The position numbers and the translations under genes were made by a program. Positions 11,977 through 21,276 of a stretch of 64,000 bases of DNA are shown here, in pieces. Below the pieces are notes generated by a model that made no database searches, was not told the origin of the DNA, and saw only the letters and a list, made by a program, of their open reading frames with translations. The DNA lies in the NCBI RefSeq assembly GCF_900187065.1, contig NZ_LT906483.1, forward strand, positions 2,108,001-2,172,000, written 5' to 3'. This DNA is from Mycolicibacterium thermoresistibile. Lineage in GTDB: Bacteria > Actinomycetota > Actinomycetes > Mycobacteriales > Mycobacteriaceae. Position 1 is the stretch's first letter. Each line of letters begins with the position of its first letter.

Positions 11977-12492
11977 ATGGCCATGGCGGTCCGTCGTCCG
12001 GTGACGGCGCTGCTCGGCGGTGCGGCGCTGGCCGCGCTGCCGATGGCCGTCGGTACGATCGCCACCCCCGCATCCGGTCATGCGGTGTGCGAGGTCGGCC
12101 AGGTCGACACCGGCCGGGGCTGTGCCCCGGCCTGCAGTGAAGGCCACTATCTGGACACCCGATCGGGGAGGTGTCACGACCTGCCGTCGGCGATCACCAC
12201 GGAACTCGCGGGTGGGCCCGCGAACATCGGCGTGCCGTCGCTTCCCGCACCGTCGGAGTTGCCGCCGCTGGTGTCCGCGCCGGTGGAGGTCGCGCTACCG
12301 GGGGTCGGGCTGCCCGGTATCGGCATCGGCCTCGACCTGTGGCCGGATCTGCCGCCGATCGGGGTGCCGGCCCCGGAGGTCGGTGTCCCGGAGGTCGGGC
12401 TACCGGGGGTGGGGCTGCCGCAACGTCCGCCGTTGTGCGGGCCGGGAATCGAGACCCCGATCCCGATGGTCGGGTTCACCCCCTGCATCTAG
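11977..12492 (+). CDS. Small secreted protein with VGLPG-type repeats, function unknown
   Basis: The protein has about 171 residues if ATG 11977 is used, which fits AGGAAG at 11965-11970; TTG 11944 and ATG 11983 are less likely. It has a signal peptide: basic start, hydrophobic ALLGGAALAALPMAVG core, and AxA-like site before HAVCEVG. A short Cys-containing module follows (CEVGQVDTGRGCAPACSEGHY) with several more Cys, then a proline- and glycine-rich tract of repeated VGLPG, GIG, VGVPE and VGLPGVGLP units. No enzyme motif was seen. The position right after mmpL suggests a periplasmic or cell-wall role in the same lipid pathway, by context only. Its last 93 bp overlap the convergent glycosyltransferase gene. 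Confidence 0.7.
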   Translation: MAMAVRRPVTALLGGAALAALPMAVGTIATPASGHAVCEVGQVDTGRGCAPACSEGHYLDTRSGRCHDLPSAITTELAGGPANIGVPSLPAPSELPPLVSAPVEVALPGVGLPGIGIGLDLWPDLPPIGVPAPEVGVPEVGLPGVGLPQRPPLCGPGIETPIPMVGFTPCI

Positions 12493-13770
12493 ATCCCGAA
12501 TCCAGGTCCCGAAATCAGGTCCCGCATGTCCGCGCCGTGCGGTTCGCTCGAGCAGGTCCGCGGTCTCGGTGACGCCGGCTGCGGGTTTGGTCATCTGCGT
12601 CGCGACGTCGCGGGCCCGGTCCGCGTACCGCAGGTCCAACACGGTGCGCAGCGCCTTGGTCAGCGACCGTGCCGAGGTGCTGGTGAAACGTTGCGCCGTA
12701 CCGACTTTCATCCGCCGGATCTGGGCGGCCCAGATCGGCTGATCGGCGCCGACCCACAGGATCAGCGTGGGCACGCCGGCGCGCAGACCGGCCGCGGTGG
12801 TGCCGGCCCCGCCGTGGTGCACCACCGCACGGCATGCGGGAAACACGGCGGCGTGGTTCACCGCGTCCACGATCTTCACCTCGGGTCCGGTGCGGTCCGC
12901 GTCCGGCAGTCCCTCGAAATTCCTGCCGCAGATCAGCGCCCGCACCCCGAGGCGGCCGCAGACGGTCTTGATCATCTCGACGGTCGCGGCGGGGGATTGG
13001 ACCGGCATGCTGCCGAAACCGAAGTAGACGGGGGGATCGCCGGCGGAGATCCAGGACATGACGGCATCGTCGACCTCGGTGGGCATCTCCATCGTGAGGG
13101 CGCCGACGAACGGGAAGCGGTCATCCCAGTCGTCGGCCACCCCGGGAAAGCACACCTCGTCGTAGGCCTGGATCTCCAGTGCGCCGCGCGCTTTCAGCCG
13201 GGCCGCCGACGCAACCGTGGTCGTCGGCAGCCCGAGTTCGCGGCGCTGAGCGTTCTCGGCGTCCCTGGTCAGCAGCCAGTACAGCCACCACACCGCGCGA
13301 AGCGCACAGCGGGTGACGGGCGCGGGCAGCTTCGGGACGAGGCGGCCGTTGACCCGCAGCGGGAAGTAGTGCAGCGCGGCGAACGGAACCCCGTGATACT
13401 CCGCCACATTGGCGGCGACCTCCTGGTACGTCGTCCCGGTCAGGATCAGATCGGCGCCCGACGCCACCTCGGTCAGGGTCGCGCTCATGTCCGCCCAGCC
13501 GTCGGTGACGTAGTCCTTGCCCAGGCGGATCAGGCCGATCGGGTTGCGGAACATCAGACTCCAGAAGTCGCGGAAGAAGTCGACTTCCAGTTGCCGTTGG
13601 GAGTCCGGACCGTACGGCACCGCCGACAGTCCCGCCGCCGCCACGAAATCGACCAGGTTCGGTGGCACCGCCATCCGCACCTCGTGTCCGCGGCGCTGCA
13701 ACTCCACGCCGACGGCCGCGCAGGGCTCCACGTCGCCACGGGTGCCGTGGACCGCGATAGCAAATTTCAT
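12400..13770 (-). CDS. GT1-family (UGT/MGT-type) glycosyltransferase
   Basis: This 456-residue glycosyltransferase has a GT-B fold. The N-terminus MKFAIAVHGTRGDVEPC is typical of mycobacterial lipid glycosyltransferases such as Rv1524/Rv1526c and the GPL Gtf enzymes. The donor-binding region carries HHGGAGTTAAGLRAGVP followed by a DQPIWA block. It probably adds a hexose or deoxyhexose to the lipid made by the neighbouring cluster. ATG 13770 is chosen by homology; the frame stays open 36 codons upstream. The C-terminus runs about 35 low-similarity residues past the usual end, antisense to the 3' end of the secreted-protein gene. A TATTAT box lies 11 nt upstream of the start. Confidence 0.88.
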   Translation of the reverse strand: MKFAIAVHGTRGDVEPCAAVGVELQRRGHEVRMAVPPNLVDFVAAAGLSAVPYGPDSQRQLEVDFFRDFWSLMFRNPIGLIRLGKDYVTDGWADMSATLTEVASGADLILTGTTYQEVAANVAEYHGVPFAALHYFPLRVNGRLVPKLPAPVTRCALRAVWWLYWLLTRDAENAQRRELGLPTTTVASAARLKARGALEIQAYDEVCFPGVADDWDDRFPFVGALTMEMPTEVDDAVMSWISAGDPPVYFGFGSMPVQSPAATVEMIKTVCGRLGVRALICGRNFEGLPDADRTGPEVKIVDAVNHAAVFPACRAVVHHGGAGTTAAGLRAGVPTLILWVGADQPIWAAQIRRMKVGTAQRFTSTSARSLTKALRTVLDLRYADRARDVATQMTKPAAGVTETADLLERTARRGHAGPDFGTWIRDLDAGGEPDHRDRGLDSRPAQRRTLRQPHPR

Positions 13771-14086
13771 CAAATGCGTCAATAATAGCATTCGCCAAGC
13801 GGTGGCGAAGCGGGAAAACCCAATCGCGGGAAATCCGGGGTGCACTGCGGCGGCGGCAGGCGTGCGGGGGACCGACAACCACTGTAGTCGTTACTGCTCA
13901 ATCGGATTGACGTGCTGGAGGCGTGACCGTCGGGGCGGTGGATGGCCCCCGGGGTTCGTCGGTTCCGCCGCGGCGGCGGGTGCGGACCGGGGGAGCGACG
14001 GTGCCGGGGACGCCGTTCCGCAAAAGCGGTCAGCAATTGCCCGATCGGGTCGTGGTCGTTGCCTGTGCAAGGTAGTGTTCGGCACC
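13771..14086. promoter_or_regulatory. Divergent intergenic region between GT1 and SfLAP genes
   Basis: These 316 bp separate two divergent starts and hold no convincing gene. On the minus strand TATTAT (13787-13782) is a good TANNNT -10 box for the glycosyltransferase, 11 nt before its ATG. On the plus strand TAGTGT (14073-14078) lies 8 nt before ATG 14087 and would give a leaderless or nearly leaderless transcript. The middle is GC-rich. Assignments are by eye. Confidence 0.4.
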
Positions 14087-14833
14087 ATGTGGGGCGCGGT
14101 GGTGTTGTTCGCCCTGATGGCGATGGGGGAACCGTTGCGCATCGGGGCAGCGGTGCTGTTGATCTCGCGTCCCCGGCCGATGTTCAACCTGTTCCTGTTC
14201 TGGCTCGGCGGGATCGTGGCCACCGTCCTCGCCGGAGTCGTGGTGCTGTTTCTGCTCCGGGACGTCATCGGCGTGGTCACCGCGGCCGCCGCGGCCTCCG
14301 GGTCGGCCATCGACATCATGTCGATCCAGATCGCCGTCGGGGCACTGGCTTTGGCGCTGGCACCGGTGATCCTGCTGCGAAGTGCGGCCCGTCGGAAGGC
14401 CGCCGCACCCGTGGGTGGGCCGGACTGGCCGACCGGTCGTGGCCCGTCGGTCGACTCATCCGATGCGCCGTCGGCGTTCTCGCGGCTGTCGGCTCGGGTG
14501 CAGGGCGTGTTGCAGGGCGGATCGCCGTGGGTGGCATTCTTCATCGGCGCCTGGCTCGGCCCCGGCCCACCGGTGGAACTGGTCGCGGCGCTCACCGCGA
14601 TCGTGGCCTCCGGGGCGACGGCCGGCACGCAGGTGGGCGCCGTGGTCGTGTTCGCGTTGGTGATGTTCGCGTTCGCCGAGATTCCCCTCATCAGCCACCT
14701 GGTGGCGCCGACCAGGACCGAGGCCGTCATGATGCGCCTGCACACCTGGGTGCGCGTGCACCGCGGCCGGGTGTTCGCCGTCGGCCTGGCCGTGCTGGGC
14801 GGATACCTGCTCGGGACCGGGCTCACCGGCTGA
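14087..14833 (+). CDS. Sap/Gap-family (SfLAP) membrane protein, lipid export helper
   Basis: This ~248-residue polytopic membrane protein has about six hydrophobic segments, beginning with MWGAVVLFALMAMGEPLRIG, with RPRPMFNLFLFWLGG soon after. It has the features of the sulfolipid-addressing and GPL-addressing family: Sap helps MmpL8 export sulfolipid-1, and Gap is needed for GPL export in M. smegmatis. A soluble loop (about 105-150) splits the helices. Its place beside a Pks-PapA-MmpL set supports an accessory role for this MmpL. ATG 14087 starts at the first membrane helix and sits 8 nt after TAGTGT, so it may be read from a leaderless mRNA. The longer open frame upstream has no family similarity I recognise. 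Confidence 0.8.
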   Translation: MWGAVVLFALMAMGEPLRIGAAVLLISRPRPMFNLFLFWLGGIVATVLAGVVVLFLLRDVIGVVTAAAAASGSAIDIMSIQIAVGALALALAPVILLRSAARRKAAAPVGGPDWPTGRGPSVDSSDAPSAFSRLSARVQGVLQGGSPWVAFFIGAWLGPGPPVELVAALTAIVASGATAGTQVGAVVVFALVMFAFAEIPLISHLVAPTRTEAVMMRLHTWVRVHRGRVFAVGLAVLGGYLLGTGLTG

Positions 14834-14844
14834 GCGCCGGTCGG

Positions 14845-15711
14845 CTACACCCGCAGATCGGGGCGGCGTTCGAGCAGTTCGGTGCGGTTCAATCGCTGCG
14901 GCGCCCGCAACGTCCGGCGTTGATGGAGCAGTTGCCTGACGGTGTCGCGCAGGCCGAGCGCGTGGGAGTGGTGCACGCTGAGGGCGGGTTCACGGACGAC
15001 CTCATATCCGTTGGCGAGCATGAGTCCGGCCAGCGCGGTGTCCTCCCCGCCGGTCTCGTACCGTTCGTCGAACCGGCCCAACTCCTCCCACACCGACTTC
15101 GAGATCATCGCACCGGTTGCGCCGAGAACTCCCTGACCCGTCCGCCGGACCCGATGTGCGGGCCGCACCAGTCCCCGGTTGGTGTCGAGGGCGGCGGCGA
15201 ATCTCTCGATCCACGAGGCGCCCGCATTGGGCAGCACGGTACCGAACACACCCCCGACACGGTCATCCGCACGGAAATGGCGGGCGCCGGCGTGCAGACT
15301 GTGCACAGTGGACAACCGCGCATGACCGACGGTCAGGAACACGATGTCGTGGCTCGCGGCGGCCATGCCGAGGTTCATCGACCTCGGATAGGTGAATTCG
15401 TGTCGGGGGAAGCTGACCACCCTGGCCCCGAACTGTTTCGCGACATCCGGTGTGCCATCCGTCGATTCGTTGTCCACGACGATGATCTCGACTTCTGCGG
15501 CGAAGGCCTGGCGGCGGACGTCGAGTAGCAGCAGCTCCAGGGTCGCGGCCTCGTTGAGGGTCCGGACGACGACGGTGACGTTCGGGTCGGCGTTCGGATC
15601 GTCCGCGAGGGCCTCCGTCACCCGCCGTTCCAGCAACCGCCCGGTGAGCGTTTCGCCGAACGGAATCGACGCGAGGAGATCCGGGTGCAGCAAACGGTCG
15701 GTGGAGGGCAC
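14845..15711 (-). CDS. GT2-family glycosyltransferase
   Basis: This 288-residue GT-A enzyme shows the family 2 landmarks: VTVVVRTLNEAATLELLL near the N-terminus, the nucleotide-binding EIIVVDNESTDGTPDVA, and a later GRFDERYETGGEDTAL segment with the acidic catalytic region. It may be a rhamnosyl- or other sugar transferase. The gene order makes a role in the surface glycolipid likely, perhaps the counterpart of wbbL2 in the M. tuberculosis LOS region, but donor and acceptor are unknown. GTG 15711 is the start. A TATTAT box ends 6 nt before it, which fits leaderless translation. It converges with the SfLAP gene, leaving 11 bp between stops. Confidence 0.85.
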   Translation of the reverse strand: MPSTDRLLHPDLLASIPFGETLTGRLLERRVTEALADDPNADPNVTVVVRTLNEAATLELLLLDVRRQAFAAEVEIIVVDNESTDGTPDVAKQFGARVVSFPRHEFTYPRSMNLGMAAASHDIVFLTVGHARLSTVHSLHAGARHFRADDRVGGVFGTVLPNAGASWIERFAAALDTNRGLVRPAHRVRRTGQGVLGATGAMISKSVWEELGRFDERYETGGEDTALAGLMLANGYEVVREPALSVHHSHALGLRDTVRQLLHQRRTLRAPQRLNRTELLERRPDLRV

Positions 15712-15869
15712 GGAGCCATAATATTCGAGGGCGTAAATAATCGAGCGATTTCTGCGGACGAACCCACGCAGGCGGTGGGCGCGCCGGGCGGTACCGCCGC
15801 CGGCGGGAATATGATCCGGACGATCGACCCCGTAGCCGAACCCCCGTAGACGAACCCCCGTAGACGAAC

Positions 15870-17249
15870 ATGGACTCCCGCTGGGTGCTGCACTTCGACA
15901 TGGATGCGTTCTTCGCCTCCGTCGAACAGTTGACCCGCCCGACGCTGCGCGGTCGGCCGGTGCTGGTCGGCGGGCTCGGCGGGCGCGGTGTCGTCGCCGG
16001 TGCCAGCTACGAGGCCCGGCCGTACGGCGCCCGGTCGGCCATGCCGATGCATCAGGCCAGGCGGCTGGTCGGGGTCACCGCGGTGGTGCTGCCGCCCCGC
16101 GGGGTGGTCTACGGAGTGGCCAGCCGCCGGGTGCTGGACACCGTGCGCACCGAGGTGCCGGTGCTCGAACAGCTGTCGTTCGACGAGGCGTTCGGCGAAC
16201 CGGCCGCGTTGGCCGGGGCGACCCCCGAGCAGGTCGAGGAGTTCTGCGAATTGCTGCGGGCCAAGATCCGGGCGGTGACCGGCCTGGTCGCCTCGGTCGG
16301 GGCCGGCTCCGGTAAACAGATCGCCAAGATCGCCTCCGACCTTGCCAAACCCGATGGGGTGCGGGTGGTGCGCCGTGAGGAGGAGCGCACTCTGCTCGCC
16401 GGTTTGCCGGTGCGGCGGCTGTGGGGGATAGGACCGGTCGCGGAGGAGAAGCTGCACCGGCTCGGCATCACCACCATCGGGCAGTTCGCCGCCCTGACCG
16501 AAGCCGAAGCGGCCGATGTGCTCGGCGCGACCATCGGTCCGGCCCTGCACCGGCTGGCCCGCGGCATCGACGACCGGCCCGTCACCGAGCGGGCCGAGGC
16601 GAAACAGATCAGCGCCGAGTCCACCTTCGACCGGGACCTGACCACCCTCGAACAACTACGCGAGGCGATCGTCCCGATCGGCGAACACGCGCACCGGCGG
16701 CTGCTGAAGGACGGCCGCGGGGCCCGCACGGTCACGGTCAAACTGCGCAAGGCCGATATGAGCATCCTGACCCGCTCCGCGACGCTGCCGTACGCCACCA
16801 CCGATCCGGCCGCCCTGATCGGCACCGCCCGCCGGCTGTTGCTCGACCCCGCCGACATCGGCCCGATCCGGCTCGCCGGCGTGGGTTTCTCCGGCCTGAC
16901 CGAGGTGCAGCAGGAGCCGCTGTTCCCGGACGTCGGCACCACCACTGACACGACTGACACCGACACCGATACCACGACCGGGACGCCGCCGACCGTCACC
17001 GAAGCCGCCGACACCGCGCCGGCCTGGCGCATCGGTGATGACGTCGCCCACCCGGAGTTCGGGCACGGGTGGGTGCAGGGGGCCGGGCACGGCGTCATGA
17101 CGGTGCGCTTCGAAACCCGCTCCACCGGGCCGGGGCCGGCCCGCACTTTTCCGATCGACACGCCGGACATCGTGCGCGCCAACCCGGTCGACAGCCTGGA
17201 CTGGCCCGAGTACGTCCGGTCGCTGGAGGACTACCAGAGCACGCCGTGA
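15870..17249 (+). CDS. dinX: Y-family DNA polymerase IV (DinX type)
   Basis: This 459-residue translesion polymerase carries the Y-family active site: Asp10/Asp12 in [12 protein letters not shown] and Asp105-Glu106 in SFDEAFG. The steric and finger region has [14 protein letters not shown], and a helix-hairpin-helix area has [19 protein letters not shown] beta-clamp motif QEPLF is at 348-352. After it comes a Thr/Asp-rich linker (about 358-372) encoded by short ACTGAC-like repeats, then a ~75-residue C-terminal module ([19 protein letters not shown]) that canonical DinB lacks but DinX-type proteins carry. Placement next to ansA and lspA matches Rv1537. ATG 15870 starts at [12 protein letters not shown]. 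Confidence 0.93.
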   Translation: MDSRWVLHFDMDAFFASVEQLTRPTLRGRPVLVGGLGGRGVVAGASYEARPYGARSAMPMHQARRLVGVTAVVLPPRGVVYGVASRRVLDTVRTEVPVLEQLSFDEAFGEPAALAGATPEQVEEFCELLRAKIRAVTGLVASVGAGSGKQIAKIASDLAKPDGVRVVRREEERTLLAGLPVRRLWGIGPVAEEKLHRLGITTIGQFAALTEAEAADVLGATIGPALHRLARGIDDRPVTERAEAKQISAESTFDRDLTTLEQLREAIVPIGEHAHRRLLKDGRGARTVTVKLRKADMSILTRSATLPYATTDPAALIGTARRLLLDPADIGPIRLAGVGFSGLTEVQQEPLFPDVGTTTDTTDTDTDTTTGTPPTVTEAADTAPAWRIGDDVAHPEFGHGWVQGAGHGVMTVRFETRSTGPGPARTFPIDTPDIVRANPVDSLDWPEYVRSLEDYQSTP

Positions 17250-17707
17250 ACGCTGGAGATGGTGAACCCGTGGTCGCCGTAGGTCTTGCAGGTGACCGTG
17301 CCCTGGTGTCCGACACCGCAACTGGCGCCCCAGTTCTCCAGCCGGTGACCGGCGGGCAGCACGTCGACGTCGTGGCGGGTGAACGTCGGGGTGGGGGAAT
17401 GCCGGTACTGCGCCGGCGCACCGCTGATCACCATCGTCTGATTGGTGCCGGGCGGGGCGTCCAGCGGCACCACATCACACCCGACCGGTCCGCCGTTCGG
17501 GCCGATACCGCAGTGCCACCCGTCCGGGGTCCTGAAGTACACCTCGTAGTACTGCCCGGGACGGAAGTTGCCCTCGGCGACCGGCCAGTCGTCGATGTCG
17601 TCGGGGGCCGGCGGCGAATCGGCCTGCGCGATCGGCACCGTGATGGCGGTCAGCAGTGCCGCCCCGGCCAGCAGCGCACCGCGACGCAGCGGCGGGTCGA
17701 GACTCAT
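17231..17707 (-). CDS. Secreted conserved mycobacterial protein, function unknown
   Basis: The protein has 158 residues with a signal peptide ([22 protein letters not shown], cleavage likely after AQA). The mature part has Tyr- and Trp-rich segments ([21 protein letters not shown]) and four Cys in two pairs ([26 protein letters not shown]), suggesting two disulfides in an exported protein. I recognise the type as a conserved mycobacterial secreted hypothetical but know no function. Its 3' end overlaps the end of dinX by 19 bp on the opposite strand. A GGGAGG ribosome site lies only 3 nt before ATG 17707, closer than usual. Confidence 0.75.
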   Translation of the reverse strand: MSLDPPLRRGALLAGAALLTAITVPIAQADSPPAPDDIDDWPVAEGNFRPGQYYEVYFRTPDGWHCGIGPNGGPVGCDVVPLDAPPGTNQTMVISGAPAQYRHSPTPTFTRHDVDVLPAGHRLENWGASCGVGHQGTVTCKTYGDHGFTISSVHGVLW

Positions 17708-17786
17708 GGACCTCCCTCGGATCGCACACGGGTCAACCGTGCGTTCCGGGGCCTGATTGTGCCCGCCCTGCCCGGCGAAGCCAAGA

Positions 17787-18734
17787 TCACCCCCAGTCCG
17801 ACAGCACCTCGGCGACCGGGACGCCGGCGGCCAGCGCGGCCATCAGCAACACCCGGGCCTGTGGCGGGCGCAGCCGGCGCACCGGCACCGCGCCGGCGTC
17901 GACGAGGTCGCGGCCGGGACCGTACACCGGGCTGACCCGGGCGCCGGGCACGCGGGTCGACACCGCCACCGCCACCCCGTCCCGGCAATGCCGGCGCACC
18001 CCGTCCACGATCGCCGGCCCCGCATTGCCTGCGCCCATCGCGACCAGCACGATGCCGCGGGCGCCGGCGGCGACGCAGGCGTCCATCGCGACGGTGTCCC
18101 CACCCGGATACGCGGCGATGATGTCCACCCGGGGCGCGGAACCGGCCGACACCGGTCCCAACTGCGGACGCACCCCCGGATCCGACAACACGCAACGCCC
18201 GTCGCCGACGTTGCCCACCACCGAGCCGGCAAAGCTCTGCAGACCCGCGCCGGCGATCTTGGACAAACCGAGCGGTGCGAACACCGTCCCGGCGAAACTC
18301 ACCAGCACCCCGAGCCCGTCCGCGTCGGGGCTTGCCGCCACCGTCAACGCGTCCCGCAGATTGCGCGGGCCGTCGGCGTCGGGCGCGTCGGCGCTGCGCT
18401 GAGCCCCGGTCACCACCACCGGGACCGACCCCGAGTAGGTCAGCTCCAACCACAGCGCGGTCTCCTCGAGGGTGTCGGTGCCGTGGGTGACCACCACACC
18501 GGTGGCGCCCCGGTCGGCCGCGTCGGCCACCGCGGTCGCGATCCGGTCCCAGTCGGCCGGGGTCAGCGCCGAGCTGTCCACCGCCATCAGGTCCTTGATC
18601 TCGACATCGTGGATCCCGGCATCGGGGGTCAGGCCGGCGGTCAGGTCCGCGCCGGTGCGGGTGGGGCGGCGCACACCGTCGGCGTCGGTGCTGGTCGCGA
18701 TGGTGCCGCCGGTGGCGAGGACGACGAGGCTCAC
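17787..18734 (-). CDS. ansA: L-asparaginase
   Basis: This 315-residue type I/II asparaginase hydrolyses asparagine to aspartate and ammonia. Both signature threonine sites are present: [11 protein letters not shown] at the N-terminus and [19 protein letters not shown] in the middle, followed by a conserved [16 protein letters not shown] segment. GTG 18734 places the first signature about residue 9, as in relatives; the frame is open upstream but without similarity. The gene is divergent from lspA with 42 bp between starts, matching Rv1538c/Rv1539. No signal peptide is seen, so it is probably cytosolic, although export of mycobacterial AnsA has been discussed. Confidence 0.92.
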   Translation of the reverse strand: MSLVVLATGGTIATSTDADGVRRPTRTGADLTAGLTPDAGIHDVEIKDLMAVDSSALTPADWDRIATAVADAADRGATGVVVTHGTDTLEETALWLELTYSGSVPVVVTGAQRSADAPDADGPRNLRDALTVAASPDADGLGVLVSFAGTVFAPLGLSKIAGAGLQSFAGSVVGNVGDGRCVLSDPGVRPQLGPVSAGSAPRVDIIAAYPGGDTVAMDACVAAGARGIVLVAMGAGNAGPAIVDGVRRHCRDGVAVAVSTRVPGARVSPVYGPGRDLVDAGAVPVRRLRPPQARVLLMAALAAGVPVAEVLSDWG

Positions 18735-18776
18735 GCGCGGAATTGTCCCCCACCCCGGCTTTGCGATGATGGAGGA

Positions 18777-19352
18777 GTGACTGATGAAACAACGGACTCG
18801 GCTGAGCCGGAGACCGCGGATCACGAAGACGGACCGCGGCCCCGCCGTAGGCTGCGTCTGCTGCTCACGGTCGCGGGGGTGGTGCTCGTCCTCGACATCG
18901 TGACCAAGGTGCTCGCAGTGCGGTTCCTCACACCGGGGCAGCCGGTCTCGATCATCGGCGACACCGTCACCTGGACGTTGGTGCGCAACTCCGGCGCCGC
19001 GTTCTCCATGGCCACCGGCTACACCTGGGTGCTGACGCTGATCGCCACCGGTGTGGTGATCGGCATCATCTGGATGGGACGCCGACTGGTCTCGCCGTGG
19101 TGGGCCATCGGCCTGGGCATGATCCTCGGCGGGGCGATGGGTAATCTGGTCGACCGGTTCTTCCGTTCCCCCGGACCGCTGCGCGGTCACGTCGTGGACT
19201 TCCTGTCCATCGGCTGGTGGCCGGTGTTCAACGTGGCCGACCCGTCGGTCGTCGGGGGCGCGATCCTGCTGGTGGTGTTGTCATTGCTGGGGTTCGATTA
19301 CGACACGGTCGGTCGGCGCAGGAACAGCGGCGCGGCCGGCGACGCCGAGTGA
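18777..19352 (+). CDS. lspA: Lipoprotein signal peptidase (signal peptidase II)
   Basis: This 191-residue membrane aspartyl protease removes the signal peptide of diacylglyceryl-modified prolipoproteins. Four hydrophobic segments are visible. The two catalytic Asp regions are GNLVDRFFR and FNVADPSVV, and the conserved RNSGAAFS is present. A charged N-terminal extension of about 30 residues precedes the first helix, as in M. tuberculosis LspA. GTG 18777 is the only good start in frame. GGAGG at 18771-18775 is too close to act well for it, so the start is less certain than the gene. Its stop overlaps the start of the next gene (GTGA), implying coupling. Confidence 0.95.
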   Translation: MTDETTDSAEPETADHEDGPRPRRRLRLLLTVAGVVLVLDIVTKVLAVRFLTPGQPVSIIGDTVTWTLVRNSGAAFSMATGYTWVLTLIATGVVIGIIWMGRRLVSPWWAIGLGMILGGAMGNLVDRFFRSPGPLRGHVVDFLSIGWWPVFNVADPSVVGGAILLVVLSLLGFDYDTVGRRRNSGAAGDAE

Positions 19353-20299
19353 CCACCCGGTCGATGCCGGTCCCCGAGGGGCTGGCGGGCATGCGGGTGG
19401 ACGCCGGGTTGGCGCGACTGCTGGGGCTCTCCCGGACCGCCGTGGCCACCCTGGCCGAAGAGGGCGGTGTGCACATCGACGGTGCGCCGGCCGGGAAATC
19501 CGATCGGCTGACCGCCGGCGCCTGGCTGGAGGTGCGGTTGCCCGCGCCGCCGGCGCCGCCGGAGAACAAGCCCGTCGAGATCGAGGGCATGAAGGTGCTC
19601 TACGCCGACCAGGACATCGTCGCCGTCGACAAGCCCCCGGGGGTCGCGGCGCACGCCACCGTCGGCTGGCACGGGCCGACCGTGCTGGGTGGGCTGGCCG
19701 CCGCCGGGTTCCGCATCTCCACCTCCGGAATCCACGAACGGCAGGGCATCGTGCACCGCCTCGACGTGGGCACGTCCGGGGTGATGGTGGTCGCATTGTC
19801 CGAACGCGCCTACACCGTGCTCAAACGGGCATTCAAACAACGCACCGTGGAGAAGAGGTACCACGCGCTGGTGCAGGGCCATCCCGACCCCACCAGCGGG
19901 ACCATCGACGCCCCGATCGGCCGGCACCGCGGCCACGATTGGAAGTTCGCCGTCGTCGAGGGCGGGCGGCCCAGCATCACCCACTACGACACCATCGAGG
20001 CGTTCCAGGCCGCCAGCCTGCTTGACATCGAGCTGGAAACCGGCCGCACCCACCAGATCCGGGTGCACTTCTCTGCGCTGCACCACCCGTGCTGCGGGGA
20101 CCTCACCTACGGCGCCGACCCGGTTCTGGCCAAACGCCTTGGGCTGGAACGGCAATGGCTGCACGCGGTGTCGCTGGGATTTGCCCATCCGGCCGACGGC
20201 CGCCGAATGCAGATCACCAGCCCGTATCCGGACGATCTGCAACATGCGCTGGATGTGCTGCGCGAGGCCGGATCACCGCACGCCCGCGGGGGATGGTGA
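19349..20299 (+). CDS. RluA/RluD-family 23S rRNA pseudouridine synthase
   Basis: This 316-residue RluA-family enzyme converts uridine to pseudouridine, probably in 23S rRNA. It has an N-terminal S4-like RNA-binding domain ([31 protein letters not shown]) and the catalytic motif [13 protein letters not shown] with the essential Asp. The [22 protein letters not shown] block is near the C-terminus. GTG 19349 overlaps the lspA stop by 4 nt, as in the Rv1539-Rv1540 pair. The exact target position cannot be deduced. Confidence 0.92.
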   Translation: MTTRSMPVPEGLAGMRVDAGLARLLGLSRTAVATLAEEGGVHIDGAPAGKSDRLTAGAWLEVRLPAPPAPPENKPVEIEGMKVLYADQDIVAVDKPPGVAAHATVGWHGPTVLGGLAAAGFRISTSGIHERQGIVHRLDVGTSGVMVVALSERAYTVLKRAFKQRTVEKRYHALVQGHPDPTSGTIDAPIGRHRGHDWKFAVVEGGRPSITHYDTIEAFQAASLLDIELETGRTHQIRVHFSALHHPCCGDLTYGADPVLAKRLGLERQWLHAVSLGFAHPADGRRMQITSPYPDDLQHALDVLREAGSPHARGGW

Positions 20300-21210
20300 A
20301 CACCCGCCGGCAGGGCCTGCTGTGCGGGGTCGGAGCATATCTGTGGTGGGGTCTGTGCCCCGGCTACTTCCCGTTGCTGGCGCCCGCCGGATCAGTGGAG
20401 GTGCTGGCCCACCGCATCGTGTGGAGTGTGGTGTTTCTGCTGGTGGTGCTGACCGTCGCACGCCGATTGGGCGATCTGGTCCGGCTGTCGGCGCGCACCT
20501 GGCTGTATCTGGCGGCGGCGTCGGCGCTGATCTCGCTGAACTGGGGCACCTACATCTACGCGGTGATGAACGACCACGTCGTGGATGCGGCGCTCGGCTA
20601 TTTCATCAACCCGTTGGTCAGCGTCGCACTCGGGGTGCTGGTGCTGGGTGAGCGGGTCGGGGGTCTGCAGCGGATCGCACTCGCCGTCGCGGCGGTCGCC
20701 GTCGTGGTGCTGACCGTCGAGGTCGGTCAGCCGCCCTATATCGCGCTCGTCCTGGCCGCGTCGTTCGGGATCTACGGTCTGGTGAAGAAGGTCGTCGACG
20801 CCGATCCGCGGGTCGGTGTGGCCGTCGAGACGCTGTTGGCATTGCCGCTGGCGGGTGGTTTCCTCATCGCGCTACATCTCTTGGGCGAAGGCAGTTTCGG
20901 CAACCACGGCGCCGGCCACACGGTGTTGCTGTTGGCTGCCGGACCGGTGACGGCCATCCCGCTGTTGCTGTTCGCGGCGGCTGCGCAGCGCCTGCCGCTG
21001 GTGGTGCTGGGCTTGCTGTTCTACCTCAATCCCGCGCTGCAGATGGCCTGGGGTGTGCTCGTCAACCACGAATCGATGCCGCTGGGCCGGTGGATCGGCT
21101 TCGCGCTGATCTGGGTGGCCCTGGCGGTGATGGCGGTGGATGCGCTGCGCCGCGGTGGCGCCGGAACGCCGAATCGGCCCGCCGCCGTCCCCGACCGCGT
21201 CGTGCCCTGA
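20293..21210 (+). CDS. rarD: RarD-type EamA-family transporter
   Basis: This ~305-residue inner-membrane protein has about ten hydrophobic helices in two EamA halves. It begins with [22 protein letters not shown], the RarD-type signature, and has [28 protein letters not shown] in the first half. RarD proteins are annotated as permeases linked to chloramphenicol sensitivity; the physiological substrate is unknown. ATG 20293 overlaps the stop of the pseudouridine synthase gene by 7 nt; GTG 20296 is an alternative. This gene and the following TetR gene replace the genes found between rluA and dnaE1 in M. tuberculosis. Confidence 0.88.
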   Translation: MVNTRRQGLLCGVGAYLWWGLCPGYFPLLAPAGSVEVLAHRIVWSVVFLLVVLTVARRLGDLVRLSARTWLYLAAASALISLNWGTYIYAVMNDHVVDAALGYFINPLVSVALGVLVLGERVGGLQRIALAVAAVAVVVLTVEVGQPPYIALVLAASFGIYGLVKKVVDADPRVGVAVETLLALPLAGGFLIALHLLGEGSFGNHGAGHTVLLLAAGPVTAIPLLLFAAAAQRLPLVVLGLLFYLNPALQMAWGVLVNHESMPLGRWIGFALIWVALAVMAVDALRRGGAGTPNRPAAVPDRVVP

Positions 21211-21276
21211 GTCGCAGCGCGGTCCGGGGTTTGCGGAATGCCTGCGCAGCGTTGACTTTTGGCTTAGCGTTTGGAT

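Noticed and set aside
14316..14537. Short minus-strand frame in the SfLAP gene
   Set aside because: Arg/Pro-rich shadow with no start signal.
17723..17743. Rho-independent terminator after ansA
   Set aside because: A CGCACACGG/CCGTGCG stem is possible with one bulge, but there is no T-tract, so it was not annotated.
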